Made by a program: the position numbers and the translations under genes
Notes under the pieces: generated by a model
What the model saw: only the letters and a program-made list of their open reading frames with translations
Database searches by the model: none
Told to the model about the DNA's origin: nothing
Source of the DNA: Cloacibacillus sp.
Lineage (GTDB): Bacteria; Synergistota; Synergistia; Synergistales; Synergistaceae
NCBI GenBank assembly: GCA_036655895.1
Contig: JAVVPF010000006.1
Location: forward strand, 621 to 64,620
DNA length: 64,000 nt
Direction of reading: 5' to 3'
Shown: piece by piece, positions 50,612 through 59,292 of the stretch
Layout of the letters: each line of letters begins with the position of its first letter
Position numbering within the stretch: position 1 is the first letter of the stretch

Positions 50612-52009
50612 ATGAATAAAACTCTTCATGATATAGCTGACGCGCAGTTTGAGCCCATGCTTAGGGATCTTCGCGCATCAATATCCATTCCCAGCACTCT
50701 GGACGAGGCCGCGGCCACAAAAAAGGATCCGTTTGGGCCGAAGGTCTCCGCGGCGCTTGAACAGTTTCTTGCCTGCGCGGCATCGCTTGGCTTTGAGACA
50801 AAGAACATCGAAAACGCCGCAGGATGGGCGGAGATCGGTTCTGGCGACACGCTTGTCGGCATTCTGGCGCATCTTGACGTCGTGCCAGTCGGCGACCTGT
50901 CCGAGTGGAAATATCCTCCGTTTGCGGCGGAGGTGGCGGACGGCGCGCTTTGGGGCCGTGGCGTTGCTGACGACAAAGGGCCGGCCTTTGCCGCGCTCTA
51001 TGCGCTGAAGGCGGCATCCGATGCCGGCGTGCTGAACGGCAAGCGTTTTCGCGTCATCGTAGGCGGCGACGAGGAGAGCGGCAGCCGCTGTATGCGGCGC
51101 TATAAAGAGACGGAAGAGATACCGGCTTACAGTTTCTCGCCAGATTCGTCGTTCCCGCTCATAAACGCCGAAAAGGGAATGGCCAAGGTCATCTTCTCGA
51201 AGAAGATAATCAAAGAAGAAGAGTTTGCTGACCTTCCTGCGCTCGTATCACTTGCGGGCGGTTTCCGCTACAACGTCGTGCCCGACAGGGCGGAGGCGCT
51301 CTTTGAGGGCCTCTTCCCGGAAGAGGAGATGCGCCGCATATCTGAAATGAAAAATATCGAAGTCCGCGTCGAAGGCGCGCAGACGCGCGTCAAGGCCTTT
51401 GGAAAAACGGCGCACGCGATGGCTCCTCACACGGGAGAAAACGCGCTGCTTACGCTCTTTGCCGCCGTCGGCAGGCTCATGTGGAAGCCTGTAGAGGCAA
51501 AGGATTTTATCTGCGACATGGGCTTTCTTTTTGCCGACACCTACGGCAAAGAGGCGGGCATTGCAAAGAGCGACGAACTCTCCGGCCCGCTTACGTGGAA
51601 CGCGGCGATAGCCGATGTGACGCCTAAGTATGCGGAGCTTAAGGTGGACATACGCTATCCCGTCACCGTGAATTGGGACGAACTTTGCGCGGAGCTTAAA
51701 AATGCCGCAAAACGCGCGGACGCGGAGCTTGTTGTGGATATACACAGCGCCCCTCTCTTTGTGGACCCGAAATCGCCGCTCGTTGAAAAACTGCTGAAAG
51801 CCTACAAAAACGTCACGGGAATAGAGGCGCAGGCCGAAAGCACCGGCGGCGGAACCTACTGCCGTTCGATACCGAACGCCGTCTCCTTCGGGCCGAACTT
51901 CCCCGGAGAACCTGACCTCGACCACCAGCCCAACGAGATGATGACGCTCGAAAACCTGAGAAAGCTGCTGCATCTTTACGCGGAGGCGGTGGCGCTGCTC
52001 GCCGAGTAG
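50612..52009 (+). CDS. M20 family dipeptidase (PepV-like)
   Basis: Cytoplasmic zinc dipeptidase releasing amino acids from small peptides. Zinc ligands and catalytic residues: His in ILAHLDVVP, Asp in GVADDKGP, Glu pair in GGDEESGS, Asp in PDSSFPLI, and His in LDHQPNEMM. A lid domain occupies about 190-340. 465 aa, as in PepV. GAAAGGAAG before ATG 50612. Fits the peptide-based metabolism suggested by the opp operon and glycine reductase. Confidence 0.9.
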   Translation: MNKTLHDIADAQFEPMLRDLRASISIPSTLDEAAATKKDPFGPKVSAALEQFLACAASLGFETKNIENAAGWAEIGSGDTLVGILAHLDVVPVGDLSEWKYPPFAAEVADGALWGRGVADDKGPAFAALYALKAASDAGVLNGKRFRVIVGGDEESGSRCMRRYKETEEIPAYSFSPDSSFPLINAEKGMAKVIFSKKIIKEEEFADLPALVSLAGGFRYNVVPDRAEALFEGLFPEEEMRRISEMKNIEVRVEGAQTRVKAFGKTAHAMAPHTGENALLTLFAAVGRLMWKPVEAKDFICDMGFLFADTYGKEAGIAKSDELSGPLTWNAAIADVTPKYAELKVDIRYPVTVNWDELCAELKNAAKRADAELVVDIHSAPLFVDPKSPLVEKLLKAYKNVTGIEAQAESTGGGTYCRSIPNAVSFGPNFPGEPDLDHQPNEMMTLENLRKLLHLYAEAVALLAE

Positions 52010-52030
52010 GAGCGGGCTGCTATAAAATAA

Positions 52031-52080
52031 AGGTGCAAGAGGCGGCGAACTGGGATACCCGTTCGCCGCCTCTTGCGCCT
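52031..52080 (+). terminator. Bidirectional terminator between convergent genes
   Basis: 20-bp stem with one G-T pair (52031-52050 with 52061-52080) and a 10-base loop, flanked by A/T-rich tails on both sides. Confidence 0.85.
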
Positions 52081-52098
52081 TTACAGTATTTTGCCTTT

Positions 52099-53643
52099 TT
52101 AGGGTTTCGTATATTTTCCTATGAAAATTATTGCGCCGCTTCGGTTGTCCTTTATCAAATAGATGAAGGGGCGTTCGGCGCGGAATACCACTGCGTCGTT
52201 GTCCTGCGGAGGAAGCGACATCTTCATCATGATGACGGCGGTCGCGGCCGCAGCCTCGGTGCCCTCTTCACCTACCTCGATGAAGGTCTTGTGCAGTATG
52301 TTGCTGATGTAGATATTGTTTTCTCCCGTTATGCCGGAGAAGTTCGCCTCGCCGGCCTTGAAGGCGGAGGGCATCCCAAGCGCCGCAAGCACGGGCGCCA
52401 GTTCGTAGTCGTTTTCCTGCTTGAATTTAGGGAGGAAGATTTTAACGCGCCGGGGCGACATCGCCGCGAGCCATTCGTCGAACTGATTTGCGTTCATCGC
52501 CTTTTCAAGCGTCTGTATATTTGAGCTTTTGTCGGGCAGCAGCACTATCATCGAAAAACGGTCGTCCTTGTAGGGCAGCTCCACCATCTCAGCGTCGCTC
52601 AGTTTCGCGTAGTTCACTTTGTCGCCGGTGCGGCTCATGGTGACGACGTTCACGCTTTTTGCCGGCGTCGGCCAGAAGGCGCGCGGCTGGCTTTTTTCCG
52701 GCTCAAATTCCTCAAGCCACGAAGATTTGAAGTAGACGGCGTTGGCCAGCACCATTAGAGTGTTTTGGGTGAGGATGCCGGGCTGGATGATGTTTTCGAT
52801 TTTTTTGTTTGTCTGCTTTGAGACCCAGTTGTTTATCGTTTTGCGCGCCGCCTCGGGGCTTGCTTTGTAGTTCAGCGGCGTCATTTGAGCGTTGTACCAG
52901 TGTTTTACGGTCTGCGAAAATTCGGGAAGTATTTTCGTTCCCTTCGCGGGCCAAATGGAATTTGCAGCGCGCAGCTGCGCCGTATCCTGCGGGACGGCGT
53001 TCAGTTCGTTGATGAGCGCGCCCATGTTCTTATGAATATCGGGAACGAGGAAAAGCACCTTCGCCATCTGGGCCTCCGTCACTCCGCGAGCGCCGGCGTA
53101 GCACATAGAGAGGGCCGAGATGACGCTGTAGGGCGAGACGAAAAGGCTTTTATCCTTCTGCGCGGCGGCGAGTCTGCCGTAGAGGTCAAAGGTGAAGCCG
53201 TTTACCGCGGATGCCGCCTTTACTGTGAGCGCTTTCGGATTTGCGGAGAAATCGTCGTTTGTCTCTATGGCGCTGAGGCCAGCGCGCATCGCCGCCATCT
53301 CGATGTCGTTGCGTATGGTCTCATAATCGTAGCCCGCCTCTTTGAAATAGGGGCGGTAGGACTGCGCCAGCGTGCGCATAGCGGCGAGGCCGTCGCTGTC
53401 AAGCTTGTCGATCTCCTTTTCAACATGCTTGAGCGCCATGACGAGCATACTTACCACCTGCGGCTGAGTGAACGCGCTCTTTCCTGGCTCCACCTTTTCG
53501 TCGATTAGCCCCTTGTCGGAGAAGCTCCTCAGAAGATGGTAGGTCCAGTGGAACGGCGGAATAAGCTCCTGCGTCTGGGCCGAAGCGGCAAGCGGCATCA
53601 AGAAGGCCGCCGCCATCGTTAATATCAAAATTTTTAGTTTCAT
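52099..53643 (-). CDS. Exported serpin with N-terminal SLH-like domain
   Basis: Serine-protease inhibitor of 514 aa. Signal peptide of about 22 residues ending AASA; residues ~25-75 (PPFHWTYHLLRSFSDKGLID) resemble an S-layer-homology domain; a helical linker; then a full serpin from about 145 (SLFVSPYSVISALSMCYAGA). The reactive loop hinge EEGTEAAAATAV is the inhibitory-type hinge. Counting from it, P1-P1' is Met-Ser (codons 52221-52216), as in alpha-1-antitrypsin, predicting inhibition of elastase-like proteases. AGGAGGAAA precedes ATG 53643. Likely anchored to the cell envelope. Confidence 0.88.
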   Translation of the reverse strand: MKLKILILTMAAAFLMPLAASAQTQELIPPFHWTYHLLRSFSDKGLIDEKVEPGKSAFTQPQVVSMLVMALKHVEKEIDKLDSDGLAAMRTLAQSYRPYFKEAGYDYETIRNDIEMAAMRAGLSAIETNDDFSANPKALTVKAASAVNGFTFDLYGRLAAAQKDKSLFVSPYSVISALSMCYAGARGVTEAQMAKVLFLVPDIHKNMGALINELNAVPQDTAQLRAANSIWPAKGTKILPEFSQTVKHWYNAQMTPLNYKASPEAARKTINNWVSKQTNKKIENIIQPGILTQNTLMVLANAVYFKSSWLEEFEPEKSQPRAFWPTPAKSVNVVTMSRTGDKVNYAKLSDAEMVELPYKDDRFSMIVLLPDKSSNIQTLEKAMNANQFDEWLAAMSPRRVKIFLPKFKQENDYELAPVLAALGMPSAFKAGEANFSGITGENNIYISNILHKTFIEVGEEGTEAAAATAVIMMKMSLPPQDNDAVVFRAERPFIYLIKDNRSGAIIFIGKYTKP

Positions 53644-53841
53644 TAAATTTCCTCCTGTTTATAGGTGTGTCGCCAAATATTCAATTTACGGCTGCTCCGC
53701 ATGTGGCATAGATTATAGCCTAAAAAAAGAGAAAAAGCCCGTTATAATTGCCGCCATTGCGTCATAAACTTATTGGCAGGTGATAAAATTAGCCTGTAGG
53801 CAAAAGAATATCAGATACTCACAGGAGAGTGACATCTTAAA

Positions 53842-54666
53842 ATGAACGAACTTAGAGTAGACGAAGGTAAATGCACAAAGTGCGGCTTATGCGTGCGCCT
53901 GTGCCCGACGCAGATCATAAAATTCGGAGACTTCGGTTTCCCGGAGATGGACGAAAGACGTAAAAATCGCTGCATAGAGTGCGGCCAGTGCGTGCTTTTC
54001 TGTCCAGCCTGCGCGAACGACCTTTCATTTATGGAAAAAGAGAGACTTGTAAAGGTCGCGGATATAAAAATGCCGACGGACGAAGAGGCGCAGGACCTTC
54101 TGCGTACACGCCGCAGCATTCGCCAGTTCGACGAAAGGCCGCTTTCGCGCGACGAGCTCCATCGTATATTTGAGACGGTGCGCCAGGCGCCCACAGCCGT
54201 CAACGAACAGCCTGTGCGCTGGATAGTTTCTGACAGCCCTGACAAGACGAAGGAGATAACGAACCTCGTGCTCTGCTGGCTCCGCGAGGAGATATTCAAA
54301 GACCCGACAAGCCCTCAGGCGCTGCTTGGCGCCTCTATGATAGCGCACGCGAAGGAGGGGCGCGACCTGCTGCTGCGCGGCGCGCCGCACGCGGCGATCG
54401 CCGTCGTGCCGAAGAGCCATCGCTGGCCCGAGGACGGCGTCATAGCGCTCACCTATTTTGAGCTTTCGGCGCACGGTATGGGCGTCGGATGCTGCTGGGG
54501 CGGCTACCTCACCACCGCGATACGGAATTTCAAGGGCCTGCGCGAATATCTTGGCATAGGCGAGGACGAACACGTCTGCGGCGCGCAGATGTTCGGCTGG
54601 CCGAAGATAAGGCCGTCGCGTCAGTACGCGCCGCGCAGAGATGTAAAGATAGATTGGGTGAAATGA
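53842..54666 (+). CDS. Nitroreductase with N-terminal two-cluster ferredoxin domain
   Basis: 274 aa fusion. Residues 1-60 carry two [4Fe-4S] motifs (CTKCGLCVRLCP and CIECGQCVLFCP). The nitroreductase-type FMN domain follows: RTRRSIRQFDERPL binds flavin phosphate, QAPTAVNEQPVRW, and GVGCCWGGYL. Electrons pass from ferredoxin to FMN; the substrate is unknown. First gene of a tightly packed unit with the GTPase (ATGA overlap), thioesterase and pseudopilin genes. Confidence 0.9.
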   Translation: MNELRVDEGKCTKCGLCVRLCPTQIIKFGDFGFPEMDERRKNRCIECGQCVLFCPACANDLSFMEKERLVKVADIKMPTDEEAQDLLRTRRSIRQFDERPLSRDELHRIFETVRQAPTAVNEQPVRWIVSDSPDKTKEITNLVLCWLREEIFKDPTSPQALLGASMIAHAKEGRDLLLRGAPHAAIAVVPKSHRWPEDGVIALTYFELSAHGMGVGCCWGGYLTTAIRNFKGLREYLGIGEDEHVCGAQMFGWPKIRPSRQYAPRRDVKIDWVK

Positions 54667-56567
54667 CGCAAACCCGCACTCTGACCATCGGAGTGATGGC
54701 CCATGTGGACGGCGGAAAGACGACGCTTACGGAGCAGTTGCTTTTCAGATCCGGCGCAGTGCGCTCCCTTGGGCGCGTTGACGACGGCAGCGCCCACACG
54801 GATTTCATGGACTTTGAGCGCAGACGCGGCATCTCCGTGCGCTCTGCCTCCGCTCTCATACACTGGAACGACGCTAAGATTTTTATTATCGACACGCCGG
54901 GACACAGCGACTTTGCGGGCGAGGCGGAACGCGCCATGCGCGCCATAGACGCGGCTGTGGTGGTCGTCTCCGCCGTGGAGGGCGTCCAGTCGCATACGGA
55001 GCTTATATGCCGCTCACTTGAAGAGGCCGGCATCCCGGCCGTCTTTTTTATAAACAAGACGGACAGGACGGGCGCCTCAGTAGAGGATACGCTTTCCTCG
55101 CTTCGCGCGCTTTTGGGCGTAACGCCGCGCGCCGTGGATGTGGGCGACGACGAGGCGCTTGCGGAGGCGGCGGCCGAGTATGACGACGCGGCGCTTGAAA
55201 AATATTTTGACAAAGGCGCCGCCGCGTTTACGAAAGAGGAGCTGCTGCGGCTGCTTGCCTCCGCCTTTTATTCAAAAAAGCTCGTTCCATATATCAAAGG
55301 CTCCGCGTTAAAAGGCGAAGGCGTTGACGAACTTCTCTCACTGCTTGCGATGCTTGCTGAAAAAAAGAACGAAGATGGGCCGCTTTCAGGCGTCGTCTTC
55401 AAGGTCGAGCACAACGCAGCGCTAGGCCGCGTCGCCCATCTGCGACTTTTTTCCGGCACGCTGAAAAACAGAGAGGTCATTCGGGCCGCCTCCGGATGCT
55501 GTGAAAAGGTGACGCAGATTCGCGAAGTGACGGGCGCAAAAGAGTTCGACACAGGCATACTTTCGGCAGGGGAGGCGGGCGCCGTCTACGGACTCGCCTC
55601 TATCGCAAGCGGAGAGGTGATAGGAGAGCCGGCCTTCGTGCCGCCGCGAGCCGCGATGGCCTCTCCCATGCTCCGCGTAAAGATAGAACCAAAAGACGAG
55701 CAGCGCTATCCCGCGCTTGTCGCGGCTCTTGCGGAACTCTCCGCGGAGGAGCCGCTGCTTGACGTTATATGGGAGAAGGAAAGCCGCGAGCTGCTTGCGC
55801 GCGTCACTGGGCTTATCCAGATAGAGATACTGGAGGCCCTCTTAAAAGAGCGCTTCGCCATTGAAGCGAATATCAGCGCTCCGATGATCATATATAAGGA
55901 ACGGCCGTTGAAAAAGGCGCGAGGCTACGTGGAATATACAATGCCGAAGCCCTGCTGGGCCGTGATGGAGTTTGAGATAGAACCTCTTGCCCCCGGTTCT
56001 GGCGTAGTCTTTGAGAGCGTCGTAGACAACGACAAAATATTTACGCGCTATCAGGCGCAGGTGCGCCAGACGATACCGGAGGCGCTTCGTCAGGGGCCGC
56101 AGGGCTGGGAGACGACCGACTTAAAGATAACGCTGACAGGCGGGGAACATCACACCGTCCACACTCATCCGCTCGACTTTATGCTGGCTACGCCGATGGG
56201 CGTGATGGACGCGCTCGTAAACAGCGGAACGGAGCTGATGGAGCCTATTCAGAAATTCAGACTTGCGTTCCCCGAGGAATACAGCGGAAAACTTATAGGC
56301 GAAATAATCGCGATGCGCGGCCTCTTTGATACTCCCTCCGTGAGAAAGGGGACATTCACAATAGAGGGGCTTATACCGCTTGCCTCGAGCATGGATTTCC
56401 CGATACGGCTTGCGTCGCTTACAGGCGGAAGAGGTGCGTGGTCAGCTGCGGGCGCGGGGTACGCGCCCGCTCCGCCGGGCGAAGGGGCCGCCGTGCCATA
56501 CCGCGGCGTCTCGCCGCTTGACCGCGCGAAATATATTTTATATAAGCGAGGAGCGCTTGGAGCATGA
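54663..56567 (+). CDS. TetM-like ribosome-associated GTPase
   Basis: 634 aa translation GTPase closest in layout to the tetracycline ribosomal-protection family. P-loop AHVDGGKTTLTEQLL, switch II DTPGHSDFAGEAERAM, G4 NKTD; domain IV and the terminal segment LDRAKYILYKRGA align with TetM ends. In the decoding-site loop, where TetM has YYSPVSTPADF, this protein has HHTVHTHPLDF, so tetracycline protection is doubtful. ATG 54663 overlaps the nitroreductase stop. It may be a housekeeping ribosome-rescue or protection factor. Confidence 0.85.
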   Translation: MTQTRTLTIGVMAHVDGGKTTLTEQLLFRSGAVRSLGRVDDGSAHTDFMDFERRRGISVRSASALIHWNDAKIFIIDTPGHSDFAGEAERAMRAIDAAVVVVSAVEGVQSHTELICRSLEEAGIPAVFFINKTDRTGASVEDTLSSLRALLGVTPRAVDVGDDEALAEAAAEYDDAALEKYFDKGAAAFTKEELLRLLASAFYSKKLVPYIKGSALKGEGVDELLSLLAMLAEKKNEDGPLSGVVFKVEHNAALGRVAHLRLFSGTLKNREVIRAASGCCEKVTQIREVTGAKEFDTGILSAGEAGAVYGLASIASGEVIGEPAFVPPRAAMASPMLRVKIEPKDEQRYPALVAALAELSAEEPLLDVIWEKESRELLARVTGLIQIEILEALLKERFAIEANISAPMIIYKERPLKKARGYVEYTMPKPCWAVMEFEIEPLAPGSGVVFESVVDNDKIFTRYQAQVRQTIPEALRQGPQGWETTDLKITLTGGEHHTVHTHPLDFMLATPMGVMDALVNSGTELMEPIQKFRLAFPEEYSGKLIGEIIAMRGLFDTPSVRKGTFTIEGLIPLASSMDFPIRLASLTGGRGAWSAAGAGYAPAPPGEGAAVPYRGVSPLDRAKYILYKRGALGA

Positions 56568-57022
56568 AAAACGACAGCCACGAAATTATAAGCGATTTTG
56601 AGCTTGCCCTGGCAATGCGCGTACGTTACAGTGAGACAGACCAGATGAAAGTTGTCTACAACGCCAACTATCTCGACTGGTTTGAGGTGACGCGCACGGA
56701 ACTCTGCCGCAAATGGGGCGCGGCCTACACGGAGTGGGAGGAAAAAGGAATCATTCTTCCCGTAGTCGAAGCCTACTGCCGCTACAAGCACCCGGCGCGG
56801 TACGACGACGAGATAGAGCTTTGGGGGCGCATTACGGAGCTGAAGGTGCACAGCGTGAAGTTTGAATACAGGATAAAGCGAGCGCCGGACGGCCTCCTGC
56901 TTGCCGAAGGATGGACGAAGCAGGCGTGCGCAGACGCAGAAGGACGCCTCTTAAAAAAGGAGCACGGCTTTTACCTGTGGCTGAACGCTGAACTGGAAAA
57001 AAGGGCGAAAGCCGCGAAATAA
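56564..57022 (+). CDS. YbgC/4-hydroxybenzoyl-CoA-type acyl-CoA thioesterase
   Basis: Single hotdog domain, 152 aa. The family opening is MRVRYSETDQMKVVYNANYL, with Asp of ETDQM as catalytic residue and the helix LDWFEVTRTELCRK after it. Hydrolyses acyl-CoA esters; the true substrate is not deducible. Overlaps the GTPase gene by 4 bases. Confidence 0.9.
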   Translation: MKNDSHEIISDFELALAMRVRYSETDQMKVVYNANYLDWFEVTRTELCRKWGAAYTEWEEKGIILPVVEAYCRYKHPARYDDEIELWGRITELKVHSVKFEYRIKRAPDGLLLAEGWTKQACADAEGRLLKKEHGFYLWLNAELEKRAKAAK

Positions 57023-57025
57023 TCC

Positions 57026-57481
57026 ATGCGCCGCGGTTTTATGCTTTGTGAGCTTATCGCGGTCATCGTCATCATCTGCTCAGCGGCGGCAGTAGTTATG
57101 GTTTTGATGCCGCAGAAGAGCGAACGGCAGGTGGTGGCGGAAGAGGCGGCACGCGCCGCCTCTTGGTTCAAGTACCGTATGTCAAAGGCCGCAAGAGAAA
57201 GGGTCGCCTTCGACGTGCAGATGACGAGCGGCGGCATCAACGACTATGAAGCGACCGTAACATGGTATGGCGGCGCGATGTACATGAAGCACGAGAACTT
57301 TGCGTTAAAGGCGGCTGATTTGAACTACCTCGGCGGCGCGAGCCTGCTGACCTTTGACGGGCGCTGGCATACGATGACGCCGGCCGCGACGTTTGCGATA
57401 AAATCAAAGTCCAGAAGCGACATCCGCCTCTACATGACCATTTCTGGAACTGGCTATATTGATATAAGGGAAAAGCTGTGA
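57026..57481 (+). CDS. GspH/type IV pseudopilin-like protein
   Basis: 151 aa. Prepilin leader RRG-FMLCELIAVIVIICSA with Gly-Phe cleavage site and Glu5. The rest is a short soluble domain with beta-like repeats (YEATVTWYGGAMYM) as in GspH minor pseudopilins. It follows the thioesterase gene by 3 bases. No secretion machinery is nearby; it would have to work with genes elsewhere. Third prepilin in this window. Confidence 0.8.
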   Translation: MRRGFMLCELIAVIVIICSAAAVVMVLMPQKSERQVVAEEAARAASWFKYRMSKAARERVAFDVQMTSGGINDYEATVTWYGGAMYMKHENFALKAADLNYLGGASLLTFDGRWHTMTPAATFAIKSKSRSDIRLYMTISGTGYIDIREKL

Positions 57482-57537
57482 TAATCTGGTCCTTTAATAG
57501 ATAGAATAACTGTAGAGACAAACGGGAGCTGTTCGTC

Positions 57538-58149
57538 GTGGAAAATAAATCGTGGCAAAAAGAAATAGATTTTCATTGCAGGTTTGGGATATGGCCGTTT
57601 CAACGGAGCCTTGACATCACGCCGGCCGGTTTTTTGTACTGCGGCGAACTGATGCCGCTTAAGACCATCACGCGCATCAGATGGGGGATAGACCAAAAAA
57701 GAGGCGGCGTCTTTCCGAAAGTAGCCTACGTCGCTACCTTTGGCACGCAGACGCGGGAGTTCACCATAAAAACAAAGCAAAAAGATTTTTACGAGCACCT
57801 GACTCAGCGCATCTGGCGCGCCGTCGGCAAGAGGCTGATGGCCGACATGCTGGACGGACTGAAACAGGGCCGCGAATATAACTTCGGAGATTTCTCCGTG
57901 GCCGACACCGGCGTCACGATAACGCAAAAAAGCATATTTAAAGGCTCGCAGCCGGAGTTTTTCGGATGGGAGAGGCTCAAATGGGGAATAGTCAACGGCA
58001 ACCTCGTATTCACCCCCGCTGACGCCCCCGACAAGCTTCTCACAAGCGCGTCGTTTATATGGACCGACAACACTCACGTGCTCTCTGTGGCGCTTGCGCT
58101 GCTTCAGGAGAGCGCAAAGAAAAACCGCTTAAGCGCCATCGCGGACTAA
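57538..58149 (+). CDS. Unknown protein, possible PH-like fold
   Basis: 203 aa, no signal peptide or membrane helix. Residues 20-95 look like a PH-type beta sandwich (GFLYCGELMPLKTITRIRWG, FTIKTKQKDFYEHLTQRIW), and the second half repeats the pattern (GVTITQKSIF, GWERLKWGIVNGNLVF). No catalytic motif. GTG start with GGGAG upstream. Adjacent to the pseudopilin gene in the same direction; relationship unknown. Confidence 0.6.
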   Translation: MENKSWQKEIDFHCRFGIWPFQRSLDITPAGFLYCGELMPLKTITRIRWGIDQKRGGVFPKVAYVATFGTQTREFTIKTKQKDFYEHLTQRIWRAVGKRLMADMLDGLKQGREYNFGDFSVADTGVTITQKSIFKGSQPEFFGWERLKWGIVNGNLVFTPADAPDKLLTSASFIWTDNTHVLSVALALLQESAKKNRLSAIAD

Positions 58150-58183
58150 ACGCACAAAAAAGCAAGCGGCAAAGCCAACTCAT

Positions 58184-58227
58184 AACGCGGCGGCATTTCG
58201 GAAAACAGACCGAATGCCGCCGCGTTT
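58184..58227 (+). terminator. Terminator hairpin after the 57538-58149 gene
   Basis: About 17 bp with one bulged T (58184-58201 with 58210-58227), ending in TTT. Confidence 0.6.
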
Positions 58228-58271
58228 GGCGTGCGCGTCACGGCGAACGCCAAATTCATTAGTGCCGCAAC

Positions 58272-58307
58272 AACAGCCGGCGTGACTTGAACGTCACGCC
58301 GGCTGTT
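58272..58307 (-). terminator. Hairpin downstream of grdA
   Basis: Perfect 15-bp stem (58272-58286 with 58293-58307), 6-base loop, 20 bases beyond the grdA stop. Lacks a T-run on the - strand, so it may protect the grdA transcript end as well as terminate. Confidence 0.55.
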
Positions 58308-58326
58308 TAAAAAATTCTCGGTAAGA

Positions 58327-58803
58327 CTAAAGAACCGCCTTACTGTACTGTTCGCGCATGCCTTTGACGGCTGCTGCGAGCGCTTCGGGGTCGAGAACCA
58401 TTTCCATCATGGAAATCTGCTCTTCCCACTGCGCGGGGTCGCATTCTGAACGGATATCCTCATCAAATATGTGATATACGGGAAGTCCCAACGGGACTCC
58501 AGCAAGCGGGCCTGCGAAGGTCGGGTCGCCGTTTGTGACTGTTTCGCCGTAGATCTCTGCGCCTTCAGCGTCAGATGATCCAAGCACTACAACACAATTT
58601 TCGGCTCCAAACTTCTCAGCTGCGTCTTTGATACGCTGCTGATTCTGCAAGTCCATTGCTCCTGCCGCGGTTCAGACGAAGCACTCGGTGGCTGAGAAGA
58701 CTATGTCAGCACCTGAGTCCTTGAGACATGCTTCCATCGCAGGTCCCGGAACTCCGTCTCTTTCGCCAAGCAGGAGAAGTTTCTTATCTTTTAATTTGCC
58801 CAT
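58327..58803 (-). CDS. grdA: GrdA, selenoprotein A of glycine reductase (in-frame UGA)
   Basis: Small selenoprotein that receives the carboxymethyl group from component B and passes acetyl-equivalents to component C. The frame runs through TGA at 58674-58672, codon 44, giving [15 protein letters not shown]; Sec44 is the position known for GrdA. N-terminus [20 protein letters not shown] and the C-terminal half ([20 protein letters not shown]) match the family. 158 aa. AGGAGGTGT precedes ATG 58803. A SECIS hairpin must lie just 3' of the UGA (58671-58630) but was not folded here. Confidence 0.95.
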
Positions 58804-58841
58804 GGACAAGACACCTCCTATTTGAATTTTTTATTGCAAAA

Positions 58842-58861
58842 TCAAATGCCGGAGCATTTGA
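58842..58861 (-). promoter_or_regulatory. Hairpin between trxA and grdA
   Basis: 8-bp stem, 4-base loop, followed on the - strand by ATTTTGC. It could be a weak terminator, an attenuator or an RNA processing site that adjusts grdA level. Confidence 0.4.
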
Positions 58862-58881
58862 GATGTGCCAAATGGTTTGCC

Positions 58882-59205
58882 TTACTTCGTAAGGTTTTCG
58901 ATTTCCGCCCTGATCGATTCGGGGGTGCATTCTTCCTTTGAAAGGCGCTTTACCTCAACGCCGTCTTTCCAGAAGAGGAATGTGGGAAGTCCCATAACGC
59001 GGAAGCCCATCGCGACTCTCTTGTTTGTTGAGCAGTCGACAGAGGTGAACTTCACTTTGCCTTCAAAGTCTTTTTCCATATCGTGGTAGTGCGGCATGAG
59101 TCCCATGCAGGGAACGCACTGGGGGCCCCAGAAGTCTACTACTACGGGGATCGATGTTTCCTGACGCACTTCGGCGTCGCAGTTCTCTTTTGTAAGTGCA
59201 ATCAT
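58882..59205 (-). CDS. trxA: Glycine-reductase-associated thioredoxin
   Basis: 107 aa thioredoxin with active site WGPQCVPCMGLMP; the CVPC form, in place of CGPC, is found in thioredoxins linked to grd genes. The cis-Pro segment is GLPTFLFW. Reduces selenoprotein GrdA after each turnover. A thioredoxin reductase gene is not present in the window. Between grdX and grdA. Confidence 0.93.
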   Translation of the reverse strand: MIALTKENCDAEVRQETSIPVVVDFWGPQCVPCMGLMPHYHDMEKDFEGKVKFTSVDCSTNKRVAMGFRVMGLPTFLFWKDGVEVKRLSKEECTPESIRAEIENLTK

Positions 59206-59292
59206 TTTATTTGCCTCCTGTATAGTTAGATGAAACTAATTCTCACTTTTTATTATCATAACACTGGTGCGTGCTAATGTCGACTTTATTAA

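Noticed and set aside
54489-54662. Earlier start for the TetM-like GTPase
   Set aside because: The extra codons lie within the nitroreductase gene in another frame; the P-loop sits at the expected distance from ATG 54663.
58657-58803. grdA as a pseudogene or frameshift because of an in-frame TGA
   Set aside because: The TGA is at the known selenocysteine position (44) with conserved flanks on both sides; grdB shows the same pattern at its UxxCxxC motif.
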